From: Ferrovibrio sp964218355
GTDB taxonomy: Bacteria; Pseudomonadota; Alphaproteobacteria; Ferrovibrionales; Ferrovibrionaceae
Assembly: GCF_964218355.1 (NCBI RefSeq)
Contig: NZ_CAXPMC010000009.1
Coordinates: 372,001 to 436,000, forward strand
Direction of reading: 5' to 3'
DNA: 64,000 bases
In this document: positions 9,157-16,241 of the stretch, in pieces
Position numbering within the stretch: position 1 is the first letter of the stretch
Layout of the letters: each line of letters starts with the position of its first letter
The notes under the pieces: model-generated
The model's database searches: none
Seen by the model: only the letters and a program-made list of their open reading frames with translations
What the model was told of the DNA's origin: nothing
Made by a program: the position numbers and the translations under genes

Positions 9157-9246
9157 TGGCGGATGGGGTGAGATTCGAACTCACGGTACCGTTGCCGGTA
9201 CGGCGGTTTTCAAGACCGCTGCCTTAAACCACTCGGCCACCCATCC
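9157..9246 (-). tRNA. tRNA-Ser (anticodon UGA)
   Basis: Reading the reverse strand from 9246, a complete class II tRNA folds. The acceptor GGATGGG pairs with CCCATCC and the anticodon stem GCGGT pairs with ACCGC around loop CTTGAAA (anticodon TGA). A long variable arm follows, the T arm is GTGAG-TTCGAAT-CTCAC, G is the discriminator and CCA is encoded (9157-9159). The 5' half, from the anticodon loop to the first base, is duplicated perfectly 739 bp away at 9947-9985. This gene is therefore probably a hybrid made of old 3' and element-supplied 5' halves. Confidence 0.97.
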
Positions 9247-9263
9247 AAGCCATTGATGTATAA

Positions 9264-9292
9264 CAGATATTGCCGGGAGGCTGATCCGTCAA
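9264..9292 (-). promoter_or_regulatory. sigma70-like promoter for tRNA-Ser, inside the inserted element
   Basis: On the reverse strand a TTGACG -35 box (9287-9292) is separated by exactly 17 bases from a TATCTG -10 box (9264-9269), 17 bases before the tRNA 5' end. A second AT-rich hexamer TATACA lies at 9257-9262. The -35 box abuts and partly overlaps the AAGTTGGACG repeat at 9291. All of this lies within the insert, so the element seems to supply a replacement promoter as well as the tRNA 5' half. Confidence 0.55.
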
Positions 9293-9324
9293 GTTGGACG
9301 CTTTAGGCTAAATACGTCCAACTT
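9291..9324. repeat. 34-bp nested palindrome at left end of the mini-element
   Basis: AAGTTGGACG (9291-9300) faces CGTCCAACTT (9315-9324), ten perfect base pairs. The 14-base interior holds a second dyad (TTTAG-G-CTAAA) and the decamer AGGCTAAATA (9305-9314), which recurs near the right end at 9887-9896. On the reverse strand it is followed by few T residues, so it is not a convincing terminator for the 175-aa gene that ends at 9351. Confidence 0.8.
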
Positions 9325-9350
9325 TTCTTTATTGTGCACGATTCCGCGGG

Positions 9351-9878
9351 TCAATCCTTTGCCGCGAATAGGAACTTAATCGGCCACGAATTTTGAATAT
9401 TCGTCCATATCTCCGACAGTTTGTTTGGCTCTTTTTGAACGTACCAAACAAAGCATATGAACTCGGAGGGATGGCGACCTTCAGCGTCTAGCTCTTCGTA
9501 GAGTAACGGGAATGCATGTTTGCCTTCGTTCAGGAAGTTGGTCGAAGAGCGCAGACGCTGATAGTCGGCCAACGCAGTTTCGTAACTCAATCGAACCCGT
9601 TCCTGCCACGGCAGCTTTTGAGGTACCGATTTAGATGTATCGACCTCTACCCAATAGCATTCGCATGTCTCTCCATCAGGTAGGCGAAATTGAAGCTGCC
9701 CTCCGATATTAAGCAGGTTGGCATCGCGGGCGGCCTGAATAACCGAGGGGATGTCATCAACTCCCCACGCATACTCACCGCCTCGAACCGAGGCTCTCTC
9801 TAAGATTTCCGAAGGCAGGAAGTGTTCTGCTGATGATTGTCGCATAATCTCAGCCTGGATTGACGTCCAACTCGGCAT
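9351..9878 (-). CDS. hypothetical protein, sole gene of the tRNA-bounded element
   Basis: I recognise no family. The 175-residue product is soluble and has no signal peptide or membrane span. It looks globular, with an amphipathic helical N-terminus (SSAEHFLPSEILERASVRGG), a middle part with FRLPDGETCECYWVEVD, and an aromatic C-terminal half (FICFVWYVQKEPN, WTNIQNSWPIKFLF). No catalytic motif is evident. Its G+C and codon use are much lower than those of its neighbours, indicating transfer. The ATG at 9878 lies inside the right-hand repeat structure. An in-frame ATG at 9845, just beyond that structure, is an equally good start. As the only gene in the element it is the cargo; defence or addiction roles are guesses. 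Confidence 0.7.
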   Translation of the reverse strand: MPSWTSIQAEIMRQSSAEHFLPSEILERASVRGGEYAWGVDDIPSVIQAARDANLLNIGGQLQFRLPDGETCECYWVEVDTSKSVPQKLPWQERVRLSYETALADYQRLRSSTNFLNEGKHAFPLLYEELDAEGRHPSEFICFVWYVQKEPNKLSEIWTNIQNSWPIKFLFAAKD

Positions 9879-9916
9879 CGAGCTTGAGGCTAAATATGCC
9901 CTACAAAAGTTGGACG
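9864..9916. repeat. attC-like inverted-repeat structure at right end of the mini-element
   Basis: CGTCCAACT (9864-9872) faces AGTTGGACG (9908-9916), and an inner pair GGCAT (9874-9878) faces ATGCC (9896-9900). The outer boxes contain GTCCAAC and GTTGGAC, which fit the RYYYAAC and GTTRRRY core boxes of integron attC sites. The nested layout of about 53 bases resembles a short attC. It also contains the AGGCTAAATA decamer (9887-9896) shared with the left palindrome. Arm-type recombinase sites or an autoregulatory operator of the adjacent gene are alternatives. Confidence 0.5.
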
Positions 9917-9946
9917 CCGCATTGTTTTTATTGGTCTTGCTCCTGC

Positions 9947-9985
9947 TTTCAAGACCGCTGCCTTAAACCACTCGGCCACCCATCC
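9947..9985 (-). pseudogene. tRNA-Ser 5' half (attachment-site copy)
   Basis: This 39-bp segment is identical to the anticodon-loop-to-5'-end half of the tRNA-Ser at 9157-9246 but has no 3' half, so it cannot give a functional tRNA. It is read as the far attachment site of the mini-element. Just inside it, GGTCTTG (9933-9939) and CAAGACC (9950-9956) form a dyad around the presumed crossover region, as expected for a tyrosine recombinase core site. Confidence 0.85.
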
Positions 9986-10023
9986 CGCGCGCCTGCGGTG
10001 ATACGGCGGCCGGCCGGGCCCCG

Positions 10024-10686
10024 TCAACCCGCAGCGGGCAGTACGGTTGGTGCGGTCAGGCCGCGCATGCTGGCCGGGTCGGCAACTTTGAAGAAACTGT
10101 CAACGTCGCGGCCGTTGCGGCTGAGCGGCAGGATCAGGCGGACATAGGACCACATCCGGTCATCGATCGAAACGTAACTCCGGCTGGCCAGCGAAGGCTG
10201 GCCGCTGGCCGCCACGTTCATGGCCGCCTGCACGACGGCTGCGGCATCGGCGTCATGGAAGAAGTCGTCTGTGGTCAGCCCCTTCATCTCGCGGCCATGC
10301 TTGGCGCAGACCTCGGTCCCGGCAAGCCGAATACGCAGCAATGGCCGGCAGTCTGCCATTTCAAGATCAAGCAGCATGACATAGGGGAGGATTTCCCGTG
10401 GCAGCAGCAACGGGTCGAGGCGTGCCGGAAGCCTGCCGGTCTGCTGTCGTGCCCGGTCCCAGTGCGAAAGCACCGCGGCGAGCAGTGGATAGCGGTCAAT
10501 TGCCGCGATCGGCAGGTCGGTATTCTGACCGACAGACAGCCGGGCGGTACGCAGGCTCTGTGGAAGCTGGAGATGGGCGGGGGCTTGGAACATTGCACAC
10601 ACCATTGCCGGCAGGATTGACTGGCTGACGGTCCTGATACGCAGGGCCTCTGTCAGCGGATCACCCCTGCCTGTGACTGCCGTCAC
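10024..10686 (-). CDS. PAS-like sensory protein (PAS_5-type)
   Basis: The 220-residue product resembles the single-domain PAS_5 proteins common in Rhodospirillales. After a variable N-terminus comes HWDRARQQTGRLPARLDPLLLPREILPYVMLLDLE, followed by a PAS-like core (LRIRLAGTEVCAKHGREMKGLTTDDFF) and a final strand pair (SYVRLILPLSRNGRDVDSFF). No output domain is present, so it probably acts through a partner. The start is a GTG at 10686 with AAGGG seven bases upstream. It is the last gene of a reverse-strand trio, 10 bp after the metallo-beta-lactamase-fold gene. Confidence 0.72.
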   Translation of the reverse strand: MTAVTGRGDPLTEALRIRTVSQSILPAMVCAMFQAPAHLQLPQSLRTARLSVGQNTDLPIAAIDRYPLLAAVLSHWDRARQQTGRLPARLDPLLLPREILPYVMLLDLEMADCRPLLRIRLAGTEVCAKHGREMKGLTTDDFFHDADAAAVVQAAMNVAASGQPSLASRSYVSIDDRMWSYVRLILPLSRNGRDVDSFFKVADPASMRGLTAPTVLPAAG

Positions 10687-10696
10687 AAAGCGCCCT

Positions 10697-11539
10697 TCAA
10701 TGCGGTCCGGGCAGCACTATGACGGCCGGCTTTTTCGGCAGGGTGCCGCGGGAGACCAGGATACTGCTGGTGTCGTTCAGGCGGATGTCGTGGCTGTCAC
10801 GCAGGCGGGACAGGAAGCGCTCCAGCGTCGACTCGCTGAAATAATGCATCGGGATCACCAGCGGCGCCGAGATCTGCCCGATCACCTCGCGCATCTCCAC
10901 GATATTCAGGGTGAAGCCGCCATCGACCGGGACGAACAGCACGTCGATCCGCCCGAGATCCGCCAGGTGTCCCGGCGTCAGTTTGTGATGCAGGTGGCCG
11001 AGATGGGCGATGCAGAGGTCGGCGGCATCGAAGACGAAGATCGAGTTGCCGTCATATTCGGTTTCACTGCCATAGCCGCGAATGTTGGTCGGCACGTTGC
11101 GCACGCGCAGGTCGCCAACCTGCAGATTGTGCCGCGCCGGCTTTCCCTGGAAGGTCCAGCCGCGCAGAACATGGCGGATGCCGGGGTCCGGGGCATCAGT
11201 GTAATGCGTGCCGTGGGCGTGATTCATGGTGGCGACATCGGGAGTCAGCGGCGGCCGCAGGTAATCATTGTAGTCGGTTGCCGCCGTCACGCCGCGCGGG
11301 GTTTCGAGCAGGAAGGTGGCGTGGCCGATGAAGGTGATCCGCACGTTGCCGGCCGGAGCGGCGACAGGCCGCGCGGCGGCCGGCGGTATGGCGGCGGGGC
11401 GGAAGGCGGCCTGCTGCAGGCCCGGCGGACGCGGGCCGCCGGAAACGGCGCCGAGGCAGGCTGCCATGGCTGCAGATGGCGGCAGTGCGAGGCAGAAGGC
11501 AAGGGAGACGAGAAACGCAACGGCAGGAAAGCGGATCAT
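10697..11539 (-). CDS. secreted metallo-beta-lactamase-fold hydrolase (UlaG-like)
   Basis: A signal peptide (MIRFPAVAFLVSLAFCLALPP..AMA, about 24 residues) and a proline/alanine-rich linker precede a beta-lactamase-like domain starting ITFIGHATFLLETP. Candidate metal residues occur in NHAHGTHYTD, HLGHLHHK, VPVDGG and IPMHYF. The pattern is closer to the lactonase/UlaG group than to true beta-lactamases. The enzyme should act in the periplasm; its substrate is unknown. The ATG at 11539 has GAGGAAG upstream; an earlier ATG at 11590 would bury the signal peptide. It lies 26 bp after the response-regulator gene and is probably co-transcribed with it. Confidence 0.78.
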   Translation of the reverse strand: MIRFPAVAFLVSLAFCLALPPSAAMAACLGAVSGGPRPPGLQQAAFRPAAIPPAAARPVAAPAGNVRITFIGHATFLLETPRGVTAATDYNDYLRPPLTPDVATMNHAHGTHYTDAPDPGIRHVLRGWTFQGKPARHNLQVGDLRVRNVPTNIRGYGSETEYDGNSIFVFDAADLCIAHLGHLHHKLTPGHLADLGRIDVLFVPVDGGFTLNIVEMREVIGQISAPLVIPMHYFSESTLERFLSRLRDSHDIRLNDTSSILVSRGTLPKKPAVIVLPGPH

Positions 11540-11565
11540 GGCATCTTCCTCGTGGGCTGGTTTCG

Positions 11566-12099
11566 TCAGGTTTTCGGCGGGACGATCCACTTGCTTCTGG
11601 GTATCGGTTTGCCCTCCCGGTCTTCCTGGCGGCGGCCCGGGTGGATGTCTTCCTGCCGGCGGCGGCGATCCGGTCCCGCGTAGTTGGCGGCCTTGGCGAA
11701 GGTCGGCGGCCGCACGAAGACCTCGTTGATGGATTGCATCAGCTTCTCAGGCTGTACCGGCTTGACGAGGACGGCATTGACGCCGGCTGCCCGGGCCTCG
11801 GCCACCAGTTCCGGTTCGGCATGGGCGGTCACCATGATGATCGGCAGGTTGGGGCTGGCGATGCCGCCGGGTTTCCGGATCATGCGGACCAGCGTGAGGC
11901 CGTTGATGATGCCAAGCCGGTAATCGCAGAGCAGCAGGTCGAACGGGCGCTGGCGCAGCTTGTCGATTGCACGCTCGGTGCTTGTGGCGTGCTTGATCTT
12001 TTCATACCCGAGGCCGCTGAGCATGGCGGTCAGCATGGCGGCTGTCGGCACATGATCCTCGACCAGCAGGATGCGGATCTTGCCAGGGTCGCTTTTCAT
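11566..12099 (-). CDS. stand-alone response regulator receiver protein
   Basis: A single CheY-like receiver domain covers residues 8-130. The acidic pair is in LLVEDH, the phospho-acceptor Asp in LLLCDYRLG (near residue 59) and the conserved Lys in VLVKPVQP. A C-terminal tail contains YAGPDRRRR, a short motif often seen in alphaproteobacterial receivers of this kind, followed by a basic stretch. No DNA-binding or enzymatic output is fused. It is first in a reverse-strand run with the metallo-hydrolase and PAS genes, which suggests a signalling role in partnership with the PAS protein. No histidine kinase is adjacent. Confidence 0.85.
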   Translation of the reverse strand: MKSDPGKIRILLVEDHVPTAAMLTAMLSGLGYEKIKHATSTERAIDKLRQRPFDLLLCDYRLGIINGLTLVRMIRKPGGIASPNLPIIMVTAHAEPELVAEARAAGVNAVLVKPVQPEKLMQSINEVFVRPPTFAKAANYAGPDRRRRQEDIHPGRRQEDREGKPIPRSKWIVPPKT

Positions 12100-12144
12100 G
12101 CGGTCTGCTCCTGCGGCATGTGCATGCGGCCTCCAGCTTCACAG

Positions 12145-12654
12145 CTACCGGCAGATCGGAATTTCATAGGCCAGCAGTTTCTGCTGCAGGCCGGAGTAAT
12201 AGACGAAGGCCTTCCATTTTTCCTTCTTCAGCCGGTCGATGACATCGTAGGTCGACTGGCAGACGCCGTCATTGACCTGAACGGATTTCATCGTGGCGAC
12301 GGCGGAATCGGTTTCCCACTGGGTCACCCGCGTCCGCGTCGGGTAGATGCGATTCAGGGCCTGACGGCGCTGATCGACCGCCGCGCGCAGCTGCTCGGCA
12401 TTTTCGTTGTCGAAGGCATACCAGTCCTGCAGGGCCTTCTGGCCGTCGGGATAGATTTCTGCGCAGCGGCGCAGGATTTCCCGCAACTGGATGCCGGTGC
12501 GTACCTGGGCCTCCGCCTCGACCTCCTTTGGCCTGAAGCAGGCATCCTTGCGGGCAGCGGCCGCCGGTGGCGGTTGCTGCTGCGCCAGGGCGGCAGCCGG
12601 CAGCGCGGCGTGCAGCAGCAGCGCCAGGATGACCGTGCGGCGCGCCGGCGTCAT
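12145..12654 (-). CDS. secreted hypothetical protein, 169 aa
   Basis: I do not recognise this family. A clear signal peptide (MTPARRTVILALLLHAALPAAALA) is followed by a low-complexity Q/P/A stretch and then a mostly helical domain of about 130 residues. Four cysteines in the mature part (DACFRP, RRCAE, GVCQ, PICR at the extreme C-terminus) could form two disulfides in the periplasm. The gene overlaps the end of the upstream MmgE/PrpD gene by 4 bp, so it may be co-translated, but no functional link is evident. Confidence 0.72.
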   Translation of the reverse strand: MTPARRTVILALLLHAALPAAALAQQQPPPAAAARKDACFRPKEVEAEAQVRTGIQLREILRRCAEIYPDGQKALQDWYAFDNENAEQLRAAVDQRRQALNRIYPTRTRVTQWETDSAVATMKSVQVNDGVCQSTYDVIDRLKKEKWKAFVYYSGLQQKLLAYEIPICR

Positions 12655-13955
12655 GCTGTTGCCTCGGGCAGGGCCGGCAATGCGCCGCCCTCGGCCATGG
12701 CGAGTACCGCATCGATGAAGCGGTCGGGCGTCGCGATGCCGCCGAATTCGAGCAGCATGCGTGCCTTGGCGCGCATCGCGGTTTCGTCCAGCGGGTTCTC
12801 CGGATCGCCAAAAGCATGCTCGCGGGTGGCGCTGAGTGCCGTGCCGTCGCCAAGACGCACGGCGATCTCGGCGCCCCAGGCCTGCGGATAGCGGCCGGCG
12901 AAGGGAGCCCCGGCCGCGATCTCGACCCGGGCTGCGAGGCCGGCAAGGCGCTGGCGGGCCGGTTCGTCGAAACTGGTGAAGTCGACGCGGCCCTCTGCGA
13001 GCGCCGCGGCAGCAGTATGCTGCAGGGAGAATTTCGCCTCGTATTCACTGAGCGGTGCGGCACGGTCGCAGACGTCGAGGGCGGCCTGGTAGGTCGTCAC
13101 CCGGACATGCTCGATGCTGCGGTTGCCGATCCGTCCGGCAAGCTCCAGTCCGGCGTCGATGGTCGGATGGGTGTGGCGACAGCAGGGCCATGGCTTGATC
13201 GAGGTCAGGCGCAGCTGCCAGGGCGCTTCCGGATCGGCCAGCAGCCTTGCCGGTTCGGCATCGGTGCAGGTGGCGCGGAAGAAGCCTTTCTCGCCTTCGA
13301 GAATCTGCGGCGGACCGCTGAAGCCGCGGGCTGCGAGATCGGCGGCCAGCAAACCCGCCTCGGCGGCGCGGCCGGCATGCAGATGCTTGCTCATCGCACC
13401 GGTTTCGAGGAACTGCCAGAGTCCCGAGGACTGCGTGCCGGCATTGCCCAGCGCATCGGTCATGGCGGCGGGCGACAGGCCGAGCAGGTCCCCCACGGCA
13501 TAGGCTGAACCGAAGGGGCCGCAGGTGGCGGTGTTATGCCAGATGCGGTAATGGGCCGGACCGACGGCCATGCCGACGCGACAGCAGGCCTCGAAGCCGC
13601 GCAGCACGGCATCGAGGAAGGCGTGGCCGCCGGTATCCCGCCGGCGGGCGACCGCATAGGCGGCGGGAACCACCACACAGCCCGGATGGACGACGGACGC
13701 CCGGTGCAGGTCATCGACCTCGAGGATATGGGTCAGGCCGCCCAGCAGCAGAGCCTCGCGCCCGGTGGTCAGGGGTTCCGCCGCGGCCCAGTCGAGCAGG
13801 ATGCGGCCCGGTGCGGTCTTCCGGCCGGCGAGGGCATTGGCCATGGCATCCAGCGTGAACAGGGCGGCAAGCCGGCGGTCTTCCGCCGTGACCGGTCGTG
13901 CGGCGATCAGTGCGGCGAGGCGGGCGGTAAGGGAAGGCATGGCAACAGAATTCAT
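12651..13955 (-). CDS. MmgE/PrpD family protein
   Basis: The family includes 2-methylcitrate dehydratase (PrpD) and related lyases. Visible hallmarks are ALFTLDAMANALAGR, the HILEVDDLHRASVVHPGCVVVPAA segment, KHLHAGRAAEAGLLAADLAARGF and KPWPCCRHTHPTIDA. The length (434 aa) is typical. There is no methylcitrate synthase or PrpB nearby, so the substrate is open. The first ATG at 13955 has AGGA upstream; a second at 13940 (MPSLTARL) is possible. The 145-bp gap to the divergent ydcF-like gene shows no clear motif. Confidence 0.85.
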   Translation of the reverse strand: MNSVAMPSLTARLAALIAARPVTAEDRRLAALFTLDAMANALAGRKTAPGRILLDWAAAEPLTTGREALLLGGLTHILEVDDLHRASVVHPGCVVVPAAYAVARRRDTGGHAFLDAVLRGFEACCRVGMAVGPAHYRIWHNTATCGPFGSAYAVGDLLGLSPAAMTDALGNAGTQSSGLWQFLETGAMSKHLHAGRAAEAGLLAADLAARGFSGPPQILEGEKGFFRATCTDAEPARLLADPEAPWQLRLTSIKPWPCCRHTHPTIDAGLELAGRIGNRSIEHVRVTTYQAALDVCDRAAPLSEYEAKFSLQHTAAAALAEGRVDFTSFDEPARQRLAGLAARVEIAAGAPFAGRYPQAWGAEIAVRLGDGTALSATREHAFGDPENPLDETAMRAKARMLLEFGGIATPDRFIDAVLAMAEGGALPALPEATA

Positions 13956-14100
13956 CGGGTCCTGGTCGGCAATTTCGGCGATGGATATACCGACACTATG
14001 CCGCAGCAGGAGATAAATCGTTAACGGAAATTTACCATTTGTGCCGGCATTGTCATCCCCGGGCACGTTGTTCTGTGCGTACAGCCTGCAAGCAGGGGTC

Positions 14101-14901
14101 ATGTCGGTTCTGCTCGGAAAAATCCTGTGGTCGCTGTTCAACCCCGGCAGCATCCTGTTCGGCCTGCTGGTGGCGGCCTTGCTGCTGTCCTGGTGGTCGG
14201 TCACCCGCCGCTGGGGTCGGCGGCTGGGTATGGCCGTGCTGGCGGTGATCGGCATCCTCGGTATTCTGCCGGTTGCGGACTGGGCGATCAGGCCGCTGGA
14301 AGAATATTACCCGGTGCCGGAACTGCCGGCGCAGGTCGATGGCATCATCGTACTGGCCGGTACGGAACAGCCTTCCATCAGCAATGCCCGGCAGCAGTTC
14401 CAGACCAGTGACGGCGACCGGCTGATCCACTTTGTGGCCTTGGCACGCCGCTATCCGCAGGCACGGCTGCTGTTCGGCGGCGGCGGGTTGCGTCAGCGGG
14501 AGACCGATCCGACCGAGGCGACCGTGGCACGCGAGGCCCTGCTGGCAATGGGATTCGATATCAGCCGCATCCGTTTCGAGGATCGCTCGCGCAACACGAT
14601 CGAGAATGCGGTTTACGGCCGGGACATGATGCAGCCGCAGCCCGGCGAAACCTGGCTGCTGGTCACCTCGGCCAGCCACATGCCGCGAGCGGTGAACTGC
14701 TTCCTGTCAGTCGGCTGGACCGTGCTGCCCTATCCGGTGGACTACCAAACCGGATACCCGGCCGGATTCGGGTTCCGGCCCCTGGGGACGCTGGCCGGTC
14801 TGAACTGGATTGTCCGGGAATGGGCGGGACTGGCCGGATACTGGCTGATGGGACGCACCCAGGACCTGCTGCCGCCGCGCAGCCTGGCGCCCGCCGGCTG
14901 A
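14101..14901 (+). CDS. YdcF/ElyC-type membrane protein (DUF218)
   Basis: Two N-terminal membrane spans (about residues 10-30 and 40-60) are followed by a DUF218 domain with the usual signatures: DGIIVLAGTE, ARLLFGGGG, EDRSRNTIENA and LVTSASHMPRA. ElyC-like members affect peptidoglycan or enterobacterial common antigen biogenesis; the exact reaction is unsettled. The ATG at 14101 follows a GCAGGGG site; the frame extends 20 codons further upstream without a better start. The position ahead of a murein lytic transglycosylase and RlpA fits an envelope role. Confidence 0.85.
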   Translation: MSVLLGKILWSLFNPGSILFGLLVAALLLSWWSVTRRWGRRLGMAVLAVIGILGILPVADWAIRPLEEYYPVPELPAQVDGIIVLAGTEQPSISNARQQFQTSDGDRLIHFVALARRYPQARLLFGGGGLRQRETDPTEATVAREALLAMGFDISRIRFEDRSRNTIENAVYGRDMMQPQPGETWLLVTSASHMPRAVNCFLSVGWTVLPYPVDYQTGYPAGFGFRPLGTLAGLNWIVREWAGLAGYWLMGRTQDLLPPRSLAPAG

Positions 14902-15002
14902 TGGCTGGGGCGGCGGAATTGTCACAGGCGAAGGCTTGGCCATGGCGGCGGGGCTGGGGTAACACCGCTGACAGACAGCAGCGACGGAGTCGGAGAACGG
15001 AT

Positions 15003-16157
15003 ATGGGTGGCATGCGGTTCGGATGCATTGCTCTGGTGCTTGGCGTGGTGGCTGCCTGCGGCGCCCGCCCATCGGGACAGCCGGCCAGTGCGCCGGGGTC
15101 GACCCCGGCGCCGGCGGCATCATCTGCGGCAGAGCCCGCCGGCAGCACGGCCCAGACGGCCGTCGCCCCGGCAGCCGTGAGCGCGCCCGCGGCCGAGACG
15201 GTCTCGTTCGACCGCAAGGCCTTTGACGAATTCCTCGCCGGCGTGCGCAGCGAGGCCCTGCAGAAGGGCATCAAGGGCAGTGTCGTCGACACGGCGCTGG
15301 CCGGTGTCGAGCCGGTGATGCGGATCATCCAGCGCGATCGCAGCCAGGCCGAGTTCAAGCTCGATTTCGCCACCTATCGCGACCGGGTGATCACGCCGGC
15401 CAATGTGGCGCGCGGACAGAAGCTGCGCGATGAAGACCAGACCCTGCTGCGGCAGGTGGCCGGCCGGTACGGCGTGCAGCCACGCTTCATCCTTGCCATC
15501 TGGGGCATTGAAACCCGCTACGGCGCGGTCAAGGCGGATGTGCCGTTGTTCCATTCGCTGGCCACGCTGGCCTATGACCGCCGCCGCTCGAGCTATTTCC
15601 GCAACGAACTGTTTGCCGCCCTCACCATGCTGGACCGCGGCTATATCGATTACCCCAGCATGAAGGGGTCCTGGGCCGGCGCGATGGGACAGCCTCAGTT
15701 CATGCCGTCCAGCTACCTGGCCTATGCCGAGGATTTCGACGGCGACGGCCGGCGCGACATCTGGGGCAACCGGGCCGATGTCTTCGCCTCGATCGCCAAT
15801 TACCTGGCCAAGCATGGCTGGACCACGGCCCAGACCTGGGGGCGGGAGGTGAAAATCCCGCCCGGGCTGCAGGCCCGCCTGGGCGATTTTGCCCGCGAAG
15901 GGAAATCCGGCTGCCGCGCCATCGACCAGATGACCCGCGACCTGCCGCTGGCCGAATGGGAGAAGCTCGGAGTCCGGCGCACCGATGGCGGCGAACTGCC
16001 CAAGGTGCAGATCACCGGAGCCCTGGTGCAGCCCGACGGGGCCGGCGGGCCAGCTTTCCTGGTTTACGGCAATTACCGCGCCATTCTCCGCTACAATTGC
16101 GCGCACCATTATGCCCTGACGGTCAGTCTCCTTGCCGATCGGCTGGGAGATGGTTAA
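15003..16157 (+). CDS. lytic murein transglycosylase, MltB family lipoprotein
   Basis: The protein cleaves the MurNAc-GlcNAc bond in peptidoglycan to give anhydro products. It begins with a lipoprotein signal (lipobox VVAAC, Cys near residue 20) and an Ala/Pro linker. The transglycosylase domain has the catalytic glutamate in AIWGIETRYG, then SMKGSWAGAMGQPQFMPSSY and DFDGDGRRDIW. A C-terminal segment of about 80 residues completes the 384-residue protein. The ATG at 15003 gives the lipoprotein signal; longer forms do not. Its neighbours (DUF218 protein, RlpA, D,D-carboxypeptidase) make this an envelope cluster. Confidence 0.9.
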   Translation: MGGMRFGCIALVLGVVAACGARPSGQPASAPGSTPAPAASSAAEPAGSTAQTAVAPAAVSAPAAETVSFDRKAFDEFLAGVRSEALQKGIKGSVVDTALAGVEPVMRIIQRDRSQAEFKLDFATYRDRVITPANVARGQKLRDEDQTLLRQVAGRYGVQPRFILAIWGIETRYGAVKADVPLFHSLATLAYDRRRSSYFRNELFAALTMLDRGYIDYPSMKGSWAGAMGQPQFMPSSYLAYAEDFDGDGRRDIWGNRADVFASIANYLAKHGWTTAQTWGREVKIPPGLQARLGDFAREGKSGCRAIDQMTRDLPLAEWEKLGVRRTDGGELPKVQITGALVQPDGAGGPAFLVYGNYRAILRYNCAHHYALTVSLLADRLGDG

Positions 16158-16241
16158 TATGAACAAAATATAGCCATGCCGAGCCATCGACACGCCATCC
16201 CTAGTTGTTCATGGGGGGATCAGGGGGGAGCCCGATCCGTC

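Larger units (their letters stand above)
9208..9946. mobile_element. 739-bp tRNA-Ser-bounded integrated mini-element
   Basis: A 39-bp perfect direct repeat (9208-9246 and 9947-9985) brackets this segment. The repeat is the 5' half of the tRNA-Ser gene, from the 7-base anticodon loop TTTCAAG to the first base. One copy plus the intervening DNA is 739 bp. Base composition is visibly poorer in G+C than either flank. Contents are a tRNA promoter, one 175-aa gene on the reverse strand and four copies of the decamer AAGTTGGACG placed in pairs near both ends. No integrase or excisionase gene is present. Site-specific tyrosine recombination at the anticodon loop is the natural explanation. Mobilisation in trans or decay of a larger island are both possible. 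Confidence 0.75.

Noticed and set aside
9291..9324. Terminator for the 175-aa gene
   Set aside because: The stem is good, but on the reverse strand it is followed by GACGGATC rather than a T-run, and the motif recurs at the other end of the element.
9208..9985. A complete chromosomal integron
   Set aside because: There is no integrase, attI or cassette array. Only one attC-like structure is present, the left palindrome has its boxes in the reverse order for an attC, and the outer boundaries are tRNA halves.
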